Origin: Clostridioides mangenotii TR
GTDB lineage: Bacteria; Bacillota; Clostridia; Peptostreptococcales; Peptostreptococcaceae
Direction of reading: 5' to 3'
DNA length: 64,000 bases
Assembly: GCF_000498755.1 (NCBI RefSeq)
Contig: NZ_AXUS01000015.1
Coordinates: 1-64,000, forward strand
The position numbers were made by a program, and so were the translations under genes. Shown here in pieces: positions 24,613-34,240 of the stretch; position 1 is the stretch's first letter; each line of letters opens with the position of its first letter. Under the pieces are notes generated by a model, which saw only the letters and a list, made by a program, of their open reading frames with translations, ran no database searches and was not told the origin of the DNA.

Positions 24613-26701
24613 GTGAATATGCAGAAATTAAGAATATATGGCGATAATATTTTAGAGTGTGAAAAAACACTGGATTTAATTTATAAAAGCATTAAAATAA
24701 ATACAGTTAATAGTACAATTATTTTAAAATTTGATTTTAAAAGTAATATTTTTTGTCCTTTGTATATAATACAATCATCTAATGATAATAAAGGTCTTTT
24801 TGAAATCCAACTTTTCGCTGGGTACAATAGGTGGACATCTAATATTCTTGATAAATTAACATCTCTAGGTTCTTCATTAAATGAAGGTGCAGATTCAATT
24901 GTTACACAACTCATGGATGATAGAGAGGAAATACTTTTTGGTTGTGAGTATTGTGGTGCTTTACCCGCTGGTAACAATGCTTGGCAAAGGAGTGGGAGAG
25001 CATTACTTTTGCTGAAGCAAAATACCTTTCTTATACTATTCAGAAATAGGTGGTATGGAATTAGATTCTGATAGAAAACTTAAATCTGGGAGATTACCTA
25101 ATCCATTGGTTCCTTTTTCATATATTACGGCTAATATAAATTATGAAGATTCAATAATAGCTCCAATTTATATACCAAGCCCTACTATTTCAGATAATAA
25201 TTTAGACTTATATAAAAATTGCTTTATTAATGATGAAGATTTAAATATAATCTATGGTCTAATAACAGGAAATAAAGAAATATATTTATTAAATAGTAAA
25301 TATATTCGAAATAAATCTTTAGAAATAACTAAACTATTAATAGATAATAGACGAATTAAAGATACTCTCACTTCAGAACAGCTATTTATGTTATTAGACT
25401 TAATAATGAAAAGCTCTAGCAAACTCCTTTTTGAAAAAGATATAATGAAATGGAGTAAATCCATTACTATAAATCTAACTGATTCTATGGAAAATATATT
25501 TAAATATTGTAAAAATTATTGTTATGCAATGGGGAGTAAAACTCTTCCTTTTTGTCTAATTCCAGAAGATAAGAAAAACGAATTTATCTCATTATTAGAT
25601 TCTATTTATAAAGATAAAAATATTATTGATAAAATTAAAAACTCTAAGAAACCAATTGCATTAGTTTGGATAGCAGGATTTAAACCTCGTGGAGATGATT
25701 CTCGACCAGATAGAGGATTACTTCCCTTATTTAAAATGTTATTTGGAGATGAATATACTGTATTATCATTAATATTTGGTCCTATGAAAAATACAGCAAT
25801 AAATACTCTTATTAATAACCCACATAAATTAATTAATTCAAATGGATTATGGAAATCATTATATACTCAAAGCGATTATATAATAGTTGACAATTATATA
25901 TCAGGAACCTCAGATTTAGGTTTATGTAAAATCTTTGGGACAAATACATACACTATTGCTTCTAATAACATTATTTATAACCCATGTAGTACTATTCCTA
26001 AATTAGGTGAAGACGATATAGATACTATTATTCATTCTATTTTTAGAACTTTTTTTAATAATAATTTTTCTTCTGATACAACTTTTATATATGAAAGCCT
26101 TTGTAACCCTCCCGGCGGTGACTGGAGTGGAATTGAATTTCTTGATATAACTAGAAATATACTATTTAGATGGAGCTCGCTACCTAGGGTATCTGGTGAA
26201 GATAAAAGACCTGACCATATTGTACAATTTAAAGACAAATTCTTAATTGTTGAAAGTAAATTGTATAAGAGAAATCTTGAATGTAATATAGGGCCTAGAC
26301 TGAAAAACTATGTAAGGAAATTAGTTAATATTCCAGCTATAGCTTACAAAAATTATCCTCTTGGAAATTGGACCTTGAATAACAATACAATTGCCAATAC
26401 ATATAACTATGACTATCTAAGTGCCATTGCATTTTTAAAAAATAATAAAACACATGATATTTATTACTCTAATACAAAAGAAAATACTTTTTTTGATTAC
26501 AATGAAGAATATTACTCTGAATTATTTAATTTAACGAATACTGATATTATTTTTGAAATTACAATTTACTCAAATACTGTGTTAATAGATATATCCAGTA
26601 GAAATGAAATGGTTAAAAACTGGGTTGAAAATATGGTAAAGTATAATAAAAATATAGTATCGCTTAAAAATAGTAAAAATATTTATATAAATATTTTTTA
26701 A
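24613..26701 (+). pseudogene. type II restriction endonuclease, frame broken at about 25000
   Basis: About 696 aa if whole. The first 137 codons (GTG 24613 or ATG 24619, AAGGAG upstream) end in EYCGALPAGNNAWQRSGRAL. After two one-base losses (T4 near 24999 and A4 near 25010) the protein resumes as IPFLYYSEIGGMELDSDRK, LPNPLVPFSYI. Catalytic PD-(D/E)XK motif: PDHIVQFKDKFLIVESK, near residue 540. Convergent with two methyltransferase genes, which identifies it as the nuclease of the system. Both losses are in short homopolymers, so the gene may in fact be intact. Confidence 0.75.
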
Positions 26702-26705
26702 AAAT

Positions 26706-26736
26706 AAGCCTCCTGATTTAAAGGAGGCTTTGTTTC
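26706..26736 (+). terminator. rho-independent terminator
   Basis: AAGCCTCC pairs with GGAGGCTT, then TGTTT. Separates the nuclease from the convergent methyltransferases. Confidence 0.85.
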
Positions 26737-26798
26737 GTTTCAATGGTATTTTTAAATTTTTTAAATCATTGTTACTATTCGTTCTTTATTTATATTAT

Positions 26799-27617
26799 CT
26801 AACCAATATATAATGATTCATATACTTTTTCAATTTTCTTGTCAATTACTTTTCTAAATGTTGAGTTTCCTGACTCTAAAAGTATATGTTCATTGTATAA
26901 ATCTTTTGGTATATCAACTATATATGATATATCATCTCTTGTTCCATCATACGACAAAATATAGTTAATTTTTCTTTTTTTCAAGTCGTATAGATATTCT
27001 ATAAAATCACTGTAATCTATAGTCCCAAAATATCTTCCTTTCGTTGAAAAGTAAGGTGGATCCAAATAAACTAAATCTCCTTCTTTTGCATCTTTTGTAG
27101 TTTGCCTATAATCAGCATGTATAAACTGTATATTAGCTATTCTTATTGACCATTTCATTATAGTATTTTTTAAGGTTTTGGGATTTATACCTGGCCTTGA
27201 ATGATGAAAAGAATTATTAAATTTACCATAATTATTATATCTAATTAGACCATTAACGCATGTCCTACTTAGGAATAACAAATCATATGGCGATCCGCAA
27301 TTATTAAATCTTTCTCTTACTTCATAATAATATAAATGACCTTTTGCTTGCAAATTATTCCACCTTGACTCATATTCATCAGCCAATTTGTTAGGATTAT
27401 ACTTTATTTCATTCCATAAGTCAATTAGAGGTTTATTTATATCTCCTGCAACACCACTCAAAGGATTAGCAGCATACAAAACTGCACCGCCTCCAATAAA
27501 TGGCTCATAATAGTTTCTATATTCACCAAAATAAGATATAATAATATGAGCTTGAGATCTTTTTGAGCCTGACCATTTTATAATTGGTTGAAAACTTTCT
27601 TTTTTTATTTCTAACAT
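26799..27617 (-). CDS. D12-class DNA adenine N6-methyltransferase
   Basis: 272 aa. AdoMet motif IKWSGSKR (13-20) and EPFIGGGAV (39-47), catalytic DPPY (about 198-201, LVYLDPPYFSTKG). Dam/DpnM class. Last gene of a two-methyltransferase operon, nine bases after the upstream gene. It protects host sites of the adjacent nuclease; the recognition sequence cannot be read from the protein. Confidence 0.88.
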   Translation of the reverse strand: MLEIKKESFQPIIKWSGSKRSQAHIIISYFGEYRNYYEPFIGGGAVLYAANPLSGVAGDINKPLIDLWNEIKYNPNKLADEYESRWNNLQAKGHLYYYEVRERFNNCGSPYDLLFLSRTCVNGLIRYNNYGKFNNSFHHSRPGINPKTLKNTIMKWSIRIANIQFIHADYRQTTKDAKEGDLVYLDPPYFSTKGRYFGTIDYSDFIEYLYDLKKRKINYILSYDGTRDDISYIVDIPKDLYNEHILLESGNSTFRKVIDKKIEKVYESLYIG

Positions 27618-27626
27618 AATGAACTA

Positions 27627-28472
27627 TTACTCCTCAACTATATCTTTCATATATATTTGTACTTCTTTTTTATTATTTAATTCTCCATTTATTCTTTTTT
27701 TCGCTATTTCTATATACTCATCTTCAATTTCAAAACCTATAAACTTTCTATTTAACTTTAATGCTGAAATACATTCTGATCCTGCTCCTGCAAAAGGTGC
27801 TAGAATAATATCCCCTTCATCTGAAGATGATAATATTATACGTTCGCATACCCTTATAGGTTTTTGAGTAGGATGTTTACCATATGCTAGTTCTTCTTTC
27901 TTTTTATTATTTGGAATATCCCATACAGTCCTAAGCTGTTTACCTTTTTGTTTTAATAAGTCACCTTGGAACTCAGACTCCTTCATTAAGTCATAATTAA
28001 ATTTATAGGATCTCTTTTTACCTCCTGAATGTCCCCATAAAATGTTCTCATGACTAGCTGTTAATCTTCTACCGCTTAAATTCGGGAATGAATTTCTCTT
28101 ATACCATATAACTTCATTTATTATTTCAATTTCCAATAATTGAAATATGAAATTAATTATTCCAATATTGTGATAGGATCCAAATACCCATATAGAGCCT
28201 GTCGGTTTAAGTATTCTCTTACATTCTGTTAACCAATTGACAGTAAAACTAAAATAGTCAACTAATTGAATATTATCCCACTTCTCCATTACCTTATTCC
28301 AATCACCACCAAAGCCTTTAACTTTAATACTATTATTCCACTTTAAATCTTTCCCTTTAGAAAGGTTATATGGTGGATCAGCAATAATTAAATCCACTGA
28401 ATTGTCTTCAATTTGTTTCATACCGTCGATACAATTTTGTTTTATTATTTTATTTATATAATTTTTTATCAT
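27627..28472 (-). CDS. N4/N6-type (beta-class) DNA methyltransferase
   Basis: 281 aa. Catalytic ADPPYNLSKG comes first and the AdoMet motif (PFAGAGSECIS) near the C-terminus, the order of the beta class, with HPTQKP before it. ATG at 28472 has AAGGA nine bases upstream; the ATG three codons earlier overlaps it. Two methyltransferases plus one nuclease recalls DpnII-type loci or asymmetric-site (type IIS) systems, where each enzyme marks one strand. Confidence 0.85.
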   Translation of the reverse strand: MIKNYINKIIKQNCIDGMKQIEDNSVDLIIADPPYNLSKGKDLKWNNSIKVKGFGGDWNKVMEKWDNIQLVDYFSFTVNWLTECKRILKPTGSIWVFGSYHNIGIINFIFQLLEIEIINEVIWYKRNSFPNLSGRRLTASHENILWGHSGGKKRSYKFNYDLMKESEFQGDLLKQKGKQLRTVWDIPNNKKKEELAYGKHPTQKPIRVCERIILSSSDEGDIILAPFAGAGSECISALKLNRKFIGFEIEDEYIEIAKKRINGELNNKKEVQIYMKDIVEE

Positions 28473-28599
28473 AATTATCATTCCTTATTGTTATAAATTG
28501 AATTTCTATATTCTATACTAAAATAATAATTCATACAAGTCAAATTCGAAGACTATTATTTCATTAAATAGTTTATCTTTTATAGAATAACCTCTGCCT

Positions 28600-28620
28600 T
28601 TACTTGTGATAAGGTTCACC
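28600..28620 (-). repeat. rlmH-proximal att site
   Basis: TTACTTGTGATAAGGTTCACC, the last seven codons of rlmH with the stop. Identical over 18 bases to 8504. Proposed chromosome-proximal junction of the island. Confidence 0.8.
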
Positions 28621-29079
28621 ACAATTAATTCTGTAAGCCCTATAAATCTGCTCCAACAAAATCAACCTCATCAACTGATGAGGAAAAGTCATCTTAGAAA
28701 AAGACAACTTAAAATCGGCCCTCTTCATCACCTCATCAGAAAGCCCTAGAGAACCTCCAATCACAAAAGTAAGACTACTGTTGCCCGTAACAGCCAAATT
28801 GCTCATATGGCCTGCTAATTCCTCGGAAGATAGGTTCTTACCATCTATAGCTAGTGCAATAACATAACTGTTTTGCTTTATCTTACTTAAAATCTTGTTT
28901 CCCTCTTTATCCTTAACTATCTCCCTGCCTTTGTCACTCAAATTCTCAGGAGCTTTTTCGTCGTCTAACTCTACTATATCGAGCTTGCAATACTTGCTAA
29001 GCCTTTTGTTAAACTCTTCAATTCCAAGTTTTAGATATTTCTCTTTAATTTTTCCAACCGATACTATTTGTATATTCAT
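28600..29079 (-). CDS. rlmH: 23S rRNA pseudouridine1915 N3-methyltransferase RlmH
   Basis: 159 aa SPOUT methyltransferase that modifies pseudouridine 1915 of 23S rRNA in 70S ribosomes. [13 protein letters not shown] (AdoMet knot) and the C-terminal [10 protein letters not shown] are canonical. It is the orfX target of SCC insertion in staphylococci. Here its last bases are repeated at 8504 and 5293 and foreign DNA begins right after the stop, so the gene was rebuilt at the junction. Confidence 0.95.
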   Translation of the reverse strand: MNIQIVSVGKIKEKYLKLGIEEFNKRLSKYCKLDIVELDDEKAPENLSDKGREIVKDKEGNKILSKIKQNSYVIALAIDGKNLSSEELAGHMSNLAVTGNSSLTFVIGGSLGLSDEVMKRADFKLSFSKMTFPHQLMRLILLEQIYRAYRINCGEPYHK

Positions 29080-29116
29080 AAAAACCTCTCAAAATTCAAC
29101 TCTTCGTTTTACGTTT

Positions 29117-29914
29117 CTATTTTACTCTGTAAATCTTAGATGGACTGTTTCTTAAAAGTATATCCAAAGTTACATCTTGTCCCACTGCCATGTCGTTTGC
29201 AGCTAGAGTCCCATTCGCAGTTTCAAACGCTAATTCTGGGAAGTTGTTTTCTTTACTTAAATGCGCTAATAAGATTGACTCCGTCCCGTTATTGATTAAA
29301 TCCACACAGAATTGAGATGCTATATCGTTTGATAAGTGACCTATATCTGACATAACCCTCTTCTTTAGAGAGTAAGTATAAGATCCCATCATCAACATAT
29401 TTTCATCGTAGTTTGATTCTAAAACCACTAGCCTTGATTTATAAAGATGTTTTTTTACGTTCTCTGTTACACACCCTATATCTGTAGCTATAGAAATCTT
29501 CTCATCATTATCAGCATAGAAATTGTATCCTACTGGATCTGCTGCATCATGTTGTATCGAAAATGGTCTTAAAACAATATTCTCAAGAGCGTAAGTCTTG
29601 TCGTTTTCAAAAACCTTCATGTTCTTATCCTTAATTTCACCTATCTTGTCCTTCATTGAACACCAAGTCTTTATATTCGCATAAATAGGTATATCAAATT
29701 TTCTAGATAAAATACCCGCACCCTTTATGTGATCCGAATGTTCGTGAGTAATAAAAATCCCCTTTAAACTCTGTGCATCTATATCAATATCCTTTAGACC
29801 TGTAGTTATAGTCTTTCCACTTAAACCCGCATCTACTAATATATTTGTTCCTTTATATCCTACGTAGTGGCAGTTTCCACTACTGCCGCTTCCAATTGAA
29901 CAATACTCAATCAT
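29117..29914 (-). CDS. metallo-beta-lactamase-fold hydrolase, WalJ/YycJ family
   Basis: 265 aa cytoplasmic protein with the HEHSDHIKG zinc motif (about 56-64), N-terminal IGSGSSGNCH typical of WalJ/YycJ, and late SNDIASQ and LAHLSKENN. In Bacillus the family is tied to the WalRK locus and DNA-end processing; no walRK is seen here. Lies upstream of rlmH, as in many Firmicutes. Confidence 0.88.
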   Translation of the reverse strand: MIEYCSIGSGSSGNCHYVGYKGTNILVDAGLSGKTITTGLKDIDIDAQSLKGIFITHEHSDHIKGAGILSRKFDIPIYANIKTWCSMKDKIGEIKDKNMKVFENDKTYALENIVLRPFSIQHDAADPVGYNFYADNDEKISIATDIGCVTENVKKHLYKSRLVVLESNYDENMLMMGSYTYSLKKRVMSDIGHLSNDIASQFCVDLINNGTESILLAHLSKENNFPELAFETANGTLAANDMAVGQDVTLDILLRNSPSKIYRVK

Positions 29915-30241
29915 GTCTCTGCCCTCTCTTCCTTACTCTATAAGTTACATTATACCAAAAAAGAATACTAGAAACGGTTTAAAGTATTTCTTGTATTAAA
30001 TTTACAGTTTGTGTTGACTTTAGTCGCTAAATTATATTACAAAAATATAAAGGGCAAGTTCTAAAAGTCCTAATACCTTTAAAACTTACCCTTTATACTA
30101 AATAAATCTTTATTATAACTACTTACCATTAATTTACTTATCTTTAGTTCACTTTATTTATCTTTACTTATATATTGCTTACTGCCTTTAAATTAATTTT
30201 ACTTCTGTAGAGGCACTACAATATTATATTTCTAACAATAC
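29915..30241. other. intergenic region
   Basis: Besides the hairpin at 30049-30094 nothing is recognised; 30100-30240 has repeated TTTACTTA-type AT-rich tracts. Confidence 0.4.
30049..30094 (-). terminator. hairpin terminator
   Basis: AAAGGG.AAGTT pairs with AACTT.CCCTTT with an inner helix. Followed on the minus strand by TATATTTTT. Likely ends the M1 peptidase transcript. Confidence 0.6.
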
Positions 30242-31705
30242 TTACTCGCATTCACTTATTATTTTATCAATATCTACGCCCTTACTGTTCCAAAGATCTA
30301 CAAAAACCCTACCGTTTACATTTTGGTGTTTATTCTTGTTGTAGTATTCTTTTAAAGTACTGAAAAATACTTTATCCCCTACTTCTTTTCTAACATTATG
30401 TAGTGCTACAGCTCCTTTTGTATATACGTTTAAGCTGTAATCCGTTGAATTTTTATAGTCAGTTGTAGGTTTAAATATATTTTCACTTCTGTAGCTCTTC
30501 GATTGTACTTCCATTGTCTTCATAAGCTTTTCAGCCGTATCTTTTCCGTATTTATTTTCAAAATAAAGAACTGTAGAGTACTCTGTAAGAGCTTCATCCA
30601 ACCATGGTTCGCTTATTTCATCATTACCGACTACAGAATACCACCATTGATGAGCTGCTTCATGAGCTATAACATACTCAAGCAAAAACTTATTTTTTTC
30701 GTTATATAGACTCTGATCTATCATTACTAGCATTGGGTACTCCATTCCACCTATGTAAAAATCACTTGCAACAACTGAGAATCCTTTATATGGGTACTTT
30801 CCAAACAGGTCGCTGAAAATTCTTATTGAATCCTCTGCAACTTCCGTACTTTTATGAGCCAAATTTTTGTTTAAATTATATGTATTTATTGATACTCCCT
30901 TGCTTCTACCCCTTGCAATATCGAAATCTTTACTCATAACAAATGCGAAGTCTCTTACATTCTTAGCCTCGATTTCATACATCTTTTTCATTTCGTCGTA
31001 TTTATCATTTACTACAATACCTGTATTCGCTAACTTATACTTTCTCGGCAACAATAAATTTACATCAAAGTCGCTAGTTTCACTGTAAAAAGGATCTCCA
31101 ATCGCCTCATAACTCTTTAAATTCCATCCTCTACCATCATTTACACATGCTATGGGGAACCAATTTGTTACATTTACAGTGTTGTCGCCATACCCAAACC
31201 TTCCTAAAGAGTTTGGAAGCTTTACATTGTATTTAAAATCAATAGGTACGCTATCTCCTGGTTTTATTTTTTTATTTAGTTTAATCTCTAGTATATCATT
31301 TTTCTCACCTTTAACTTCATATTGCAATTTTTTCTTTGAGCTCAAAACATTTTTGATATCTATATAACCCTCATTAAATCCATTTGGGTAAGCTTGAGTC
31401 ATCTCTTCCTTTTCAAATGGTGCGTACTCCCTTTTAGAAAAAGCATTGGGGTATATATGGAAATATACTTTGTCTAAAACTTCTTTTGTGTTGTTAACAT
31501 ACTCTGTAGTCTGATTACACATGATTTTTTTGCTTTCATCATTAAAAATAGCATCAATTTTATACTGATTTATTTTAGCTGGTCCTTTTATCATAAAAGT
31601 CTCTAATGTCTGTGTTTTTTCAATTAACACTCCTCCAACTAGTAGCATAAATATAATAGCTACAGAAAAAGTTTTTCTTACCCTTTGGTCCATCCTAATA
31701 ACCAA
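30242..31705 (-). CDS. M1-family (gluzincin) metallopeptidase, membrane-anchored
   Basis: 487 aa. N-terminal uncleaved helix (about 11-28), then a beta-rich N-domain, and HEAAHQWW (HExxH) with the downstream Glu in EALTEY 18 residues on: an intact zinc site. The aminopeptidase would face outside. TTG start at 31705, seven bases after AGGAGG; an ATG four codons later is too far from the site. Shorter than full M1 enzymes because the C-terminal helical domain is absent. Confidence 0.85.
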   Translation of the reverse strand: MVIRMDQRVRKTFSVAIIFMLLVGGVLIEKTQTLETFMIKGPAKINQYKIDAIFNDESKKIMCNQTTEYVNNTKEVLDKVYFHIYPNAFSKREYAPFEKEEMTQAYPNGFNEGYIDIKNVLSSKKKLQYEVKGEKNDILEIKLNKKIKPGDSVPIDFKYNVKLPNSLGRFGYGDNTVNVTNWFPIACVNDGRGWNLKSYEAIGDPFYSETSDFDVNLLLPRKYKLANTGIVVNDKYDEMKKMYEIEAKNVRDFAFVMSKDFDIARGRSKGVSINTYNLNKNLAHKSTEVAEDSIRIFSDLFGKYPYKGFSVVASDFYIGGMEYPMLVMIDQSLYNEKNKFLLEYVIAHEAAHQWWYSVVGNDEISEPWLDEALTEYSTVLYFENKYGKDTAEKLMKTMEVQSKSYRSENIFKPTTDYKNSTDYSLNVYTKGAVALHNVRKEVGDKVFFSTLKEYYNKNKHQNVNGRVFVDLWNSKGVDIDKIISECE

Positions 31706-31825
31706 AATATCTCCTCCTATTCACGTAAGTTCTTTGATATATTTGCAATATTATCCTTCGTCAAATTTCTCCTTAATAACCAATAACTCAGTAAAAAATG
31801 ATATAATCTTATCTGAGGTGATTAT

Positions 31826-32896
31826 ATGTTTTATAAGGAAGTCAACGATATAGATTTAGGTGATACAGCAATACCTAATATCTTTATAGATATATTTATG
31901 CCAATGGCAAATGGTTTATACGTAAAAGTTTATTTGCTTGGCTTCAGACAGGCATGCGATAAATCAGCTAATCCAAATTTTGATAACAATTCTATAGCTA
32001 AGAATTTGGACGTGCCTTTGGAGGATGTGCATGACGCATGGAAGTTCTGGGAAGATAAACACATAGTTAAAATTCATAAAAACGAAGGATATAATGATTT
32101 GAATTATTCCATTGAGTTTTTAGATATTAAAAAGTACTATATTGAGAATACCGCAGTTGGATCACCTACAAAATCTAGTACAGATACTATTGTAGAGGCT
32201 TCTGAAAATCCAAGTATTAGAAGTATGTTTAATTCTATAAATAAAATTGTCGGTAGGTATTTGGACCCAAGTGAAAAGATTAGTTTAATGGAGTCTATGA
32301 ACAAATACAACATGAATTCAGATATGATAATATGTGCTTATGAATATGTAAAAGAAAAATCCGGTTTTTCTAAATCGGTTAAATACATCGATGGAATTCT
32401 TAGAAATTGGTATGATTCCAACTTTTATACACCACAGGATGTCGAGGAAAGTTTCAAATTTCAGAGTGATAGATACACAATGTACAAAGATATTTTCCGC
32501 CAGCTTGGATTTTCTAGACAACCTACCAAGTCTGAGAAGAAAATTATGGATGAATGGTTTGACAAGTTTGAGATGAATATGGACCTTATATTAAACGCAT
32601 GTGATAGGTCTAAAAATATCTCAAATCCATCTATTTCTTACATCAATGGTATAATTAAAAATTGGAACACCAAAAGTATTAAGACCCTTGAAGATCTTGC
32701 TAAAGATGAAGAAGAATATAGATCTAAAGAAAAAGATAACAAAAAAGCTAAAACTACAAACAATCAAAATAACAATACAAAAAGCTATCAAAGTAAAAAA
32801 ACTAAGTTTCACAATTTCAATGAGACCTTTACTCAATACTCATCGGATGAACTTGATGAAATAATAAGAAAGAGCCAAAGAGAAAAATTTAAGTAG
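31826..32896 (+). CDS. DnaD-domain replication protein
   Basis: 356 aa. An N-terminal winged-helix region (10-100), then two DnaD/DnaB_2 modules (about 140-200, SMFNSINKIVGRYLDPSE, and 225-285), each ending in the YI.GI..NW signature, and a basic tail. Primosome component that remodels DNA and loads helicase with the DnaI-type ATPase encoded eight bases downstream. Confidence 0.88.
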   Translation: MFYKEVNDIDLGDTAIPNIFIDIFMPMANGLYVKVYLLGFRQACDKSANPNFDNNSIAKNLDVPLEDVHDAWKFWEDKHIVKIHKNEGYNDLNYSIEFLDIKKYYIENTAVGSPTKSSTDTIVEASENPSIRSMFNSINKIVGRYLDPSEKISLMESMNKYNMNSDMIICAYEYVKEKSGFSKSVKYIDGILRNWYDSNFYTPQDVEESFKFQSDRYTMYKDIFRQLGFSRQPTKSEKKIMDEWFDKFEMNMDLILNACDRSKNISNPSISYINGIIKNWNTKSIKTLEDLAKDEEEYRSKEKDNKKAKTTNNQNNNTKSYQSKKTKFHNFNETFTQYSSDELDEIIRKSQREKFK

Positions 32897-32904
32897 GTGA
32901 TTAG

Positions 32905-33896
32905 GTGAACGAAAACAAAGTTAAAAGAATTCTTAAAAAGTACGAAGAGCGAAGAGATGAAAACGAACTGCTACTTGAAAAAAGAAAAAAACAAGTGTAC
33001 GATAAATTACCTCAAATTAAGGCAATTGATAATGAAATATCTTTAATAGGATTAAAATTAGCAAAGTCTGTACTTACAAATCCGGACGACAGAGAGCATA
33101 TCGTAAAAAAATCAAAAGAAGATATAGATTCACTGAGAGAAAGAAAATACAAAATTTTCTCAGAAAACAAAATCCCAGAAAACTACCTAGAAATGAAGTA
33201 TCACTGCAATGTTTGCAAAGATAAAGCATTTTTACCTACTGGAGAGAAATGCAACTGCTTTAAACAAGAGATTGTAAATGAAGCATACAAAATGTCAAAT
33301 ATAGAAAATGTACTTAATAAAGAGAATTTCTCTAATTTTAAGTTAGAAATTTTTCAACAGAAAAATTAAAAGAAAAAGGCATATCTCCTAGAGAAAATAT
33401 GCTCGATATTTCAAGTTACTGTGAAGAATATGTACGTAATTTTAACCCTAGAGAATCGAATAATATCCTGTTCCACGGATCTACAGGACTAGGAAAGACA
33501 TATATGTGTAACTGCATAGCAAAAGATCTACTTGATAGAGGCTTTCTTGTTATTTACCAAACTTCATTTAAAATTCTTGAGATACTTGAGGATTACAAAT
33601 TTAGAAGAAATTCAGAAAACAAAATCAGTGAAGAAAACTACAGAAATTTATTCGATTGCGATTTGCTGGTAATAGATGATTTAGGAACTGAACTTACGAA
33701 TACTTTTACAAGCAGTGAACTATTCAATATTGTAAATACTAGACTTACAGCTGGTAAAAGTATGATTATTTCTACGAATTTAACTCCTATACAAATCGGC
33801 GAGACCTATACTCAGAGGACTCTCTCTAGAATTTTGGATCAGTTTAAGATTTTCGACTTCTTTGGAAGTGATTTGAGATGGGAAAGATTTAAGTAA
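32905..33896 (+). pseudogene. DnaI/DnaC-type helicase loader, apparent frameshift
   Basis: Codons 1-150 encode the N-terminal domain with a C4-type zinc site (YHCNVCKDKAF...EKCNCFK). At the T5 run near 33350 one base is missing; adding it gives a continuous protein through STEKLKEKGISPRENMLDIS into the AAA+ domain: Walker A GSTGLGKT, Walker B LLVIDDLGTE, sensor ISTNL, Arg finger region RTLSRIL. The loader is expected to be essential, so an error in the sequence is more likely than real loss. Full length would be about 330 aa. Confidence 0.85.
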
Positions 33897-33914
33897 ATAA
33901 AAATATAAATGACT

Positions 33915-33945
33915 AAAAAAAGCTGTATTTAATACAGCTTTTTTA
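33915..33945 (+). terminator. rho-independent terminator
   Basis: AAAAAAGCTGTAT pairs with ATACAGCTTTTTT. Ends the dnaD-dnaI transcript. Confidence 0.9.
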
Positions 33946-33957
33946 TTTTATTGACCC

Positions 33958-34140
33958 TCACTGATGTATAGTAAAGCTTGCTCCCATTTTATATGTATAT
34001 AAACCTGCGCTTATACCTCTCAGAGTAACTAGTTGTCCTCTAGAGCTCTTTCACTAACAAAACTGATGTCGTATTCAGCATACATAACTTTATCATAATT
34101 ACCATTAACAGATAGCCTTATTGATTTAAATGTTTTTAAT
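33958..34140 (-). pseudogene. unrecognised C-terminal coding relic
   Basis: Reads SIRLSVNGNYDKVMYAEYDI then SFVSERALED, shifts one base, and continues QLVTLRGISAGLYTYKMGAS to a stop at 33958. No start. Family unknown; beta-rich, perhaps an exported or phage protein end. Confidence 0.3.
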
Positions 34141-34197
34141 TGTTATTATCTTTAATCATATTTTTAAGGCTAGTTATTATTCGTTATCAATAATACA

Positions 34198-34233
34198 AAA
34201 GATGGATAAAACTATAAAGTTCTATCCATCTTT
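34198..34233. terminator. hairpin terminator
   Basis: AAAGATGGATA pairs with TATCCATCTTT. Ends the formate/nitrite channel transcript; U-rich on both sides. Confidence 0.75.
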
Positions 34234-34240
34234 AAAAATA

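Noticed and set aside
32905-33896. Programmed frameshift in the dnaI-type loader
   Set aside because: No slippery heptamer with a downstream structure; a single missing T in a T run explains it more simply.
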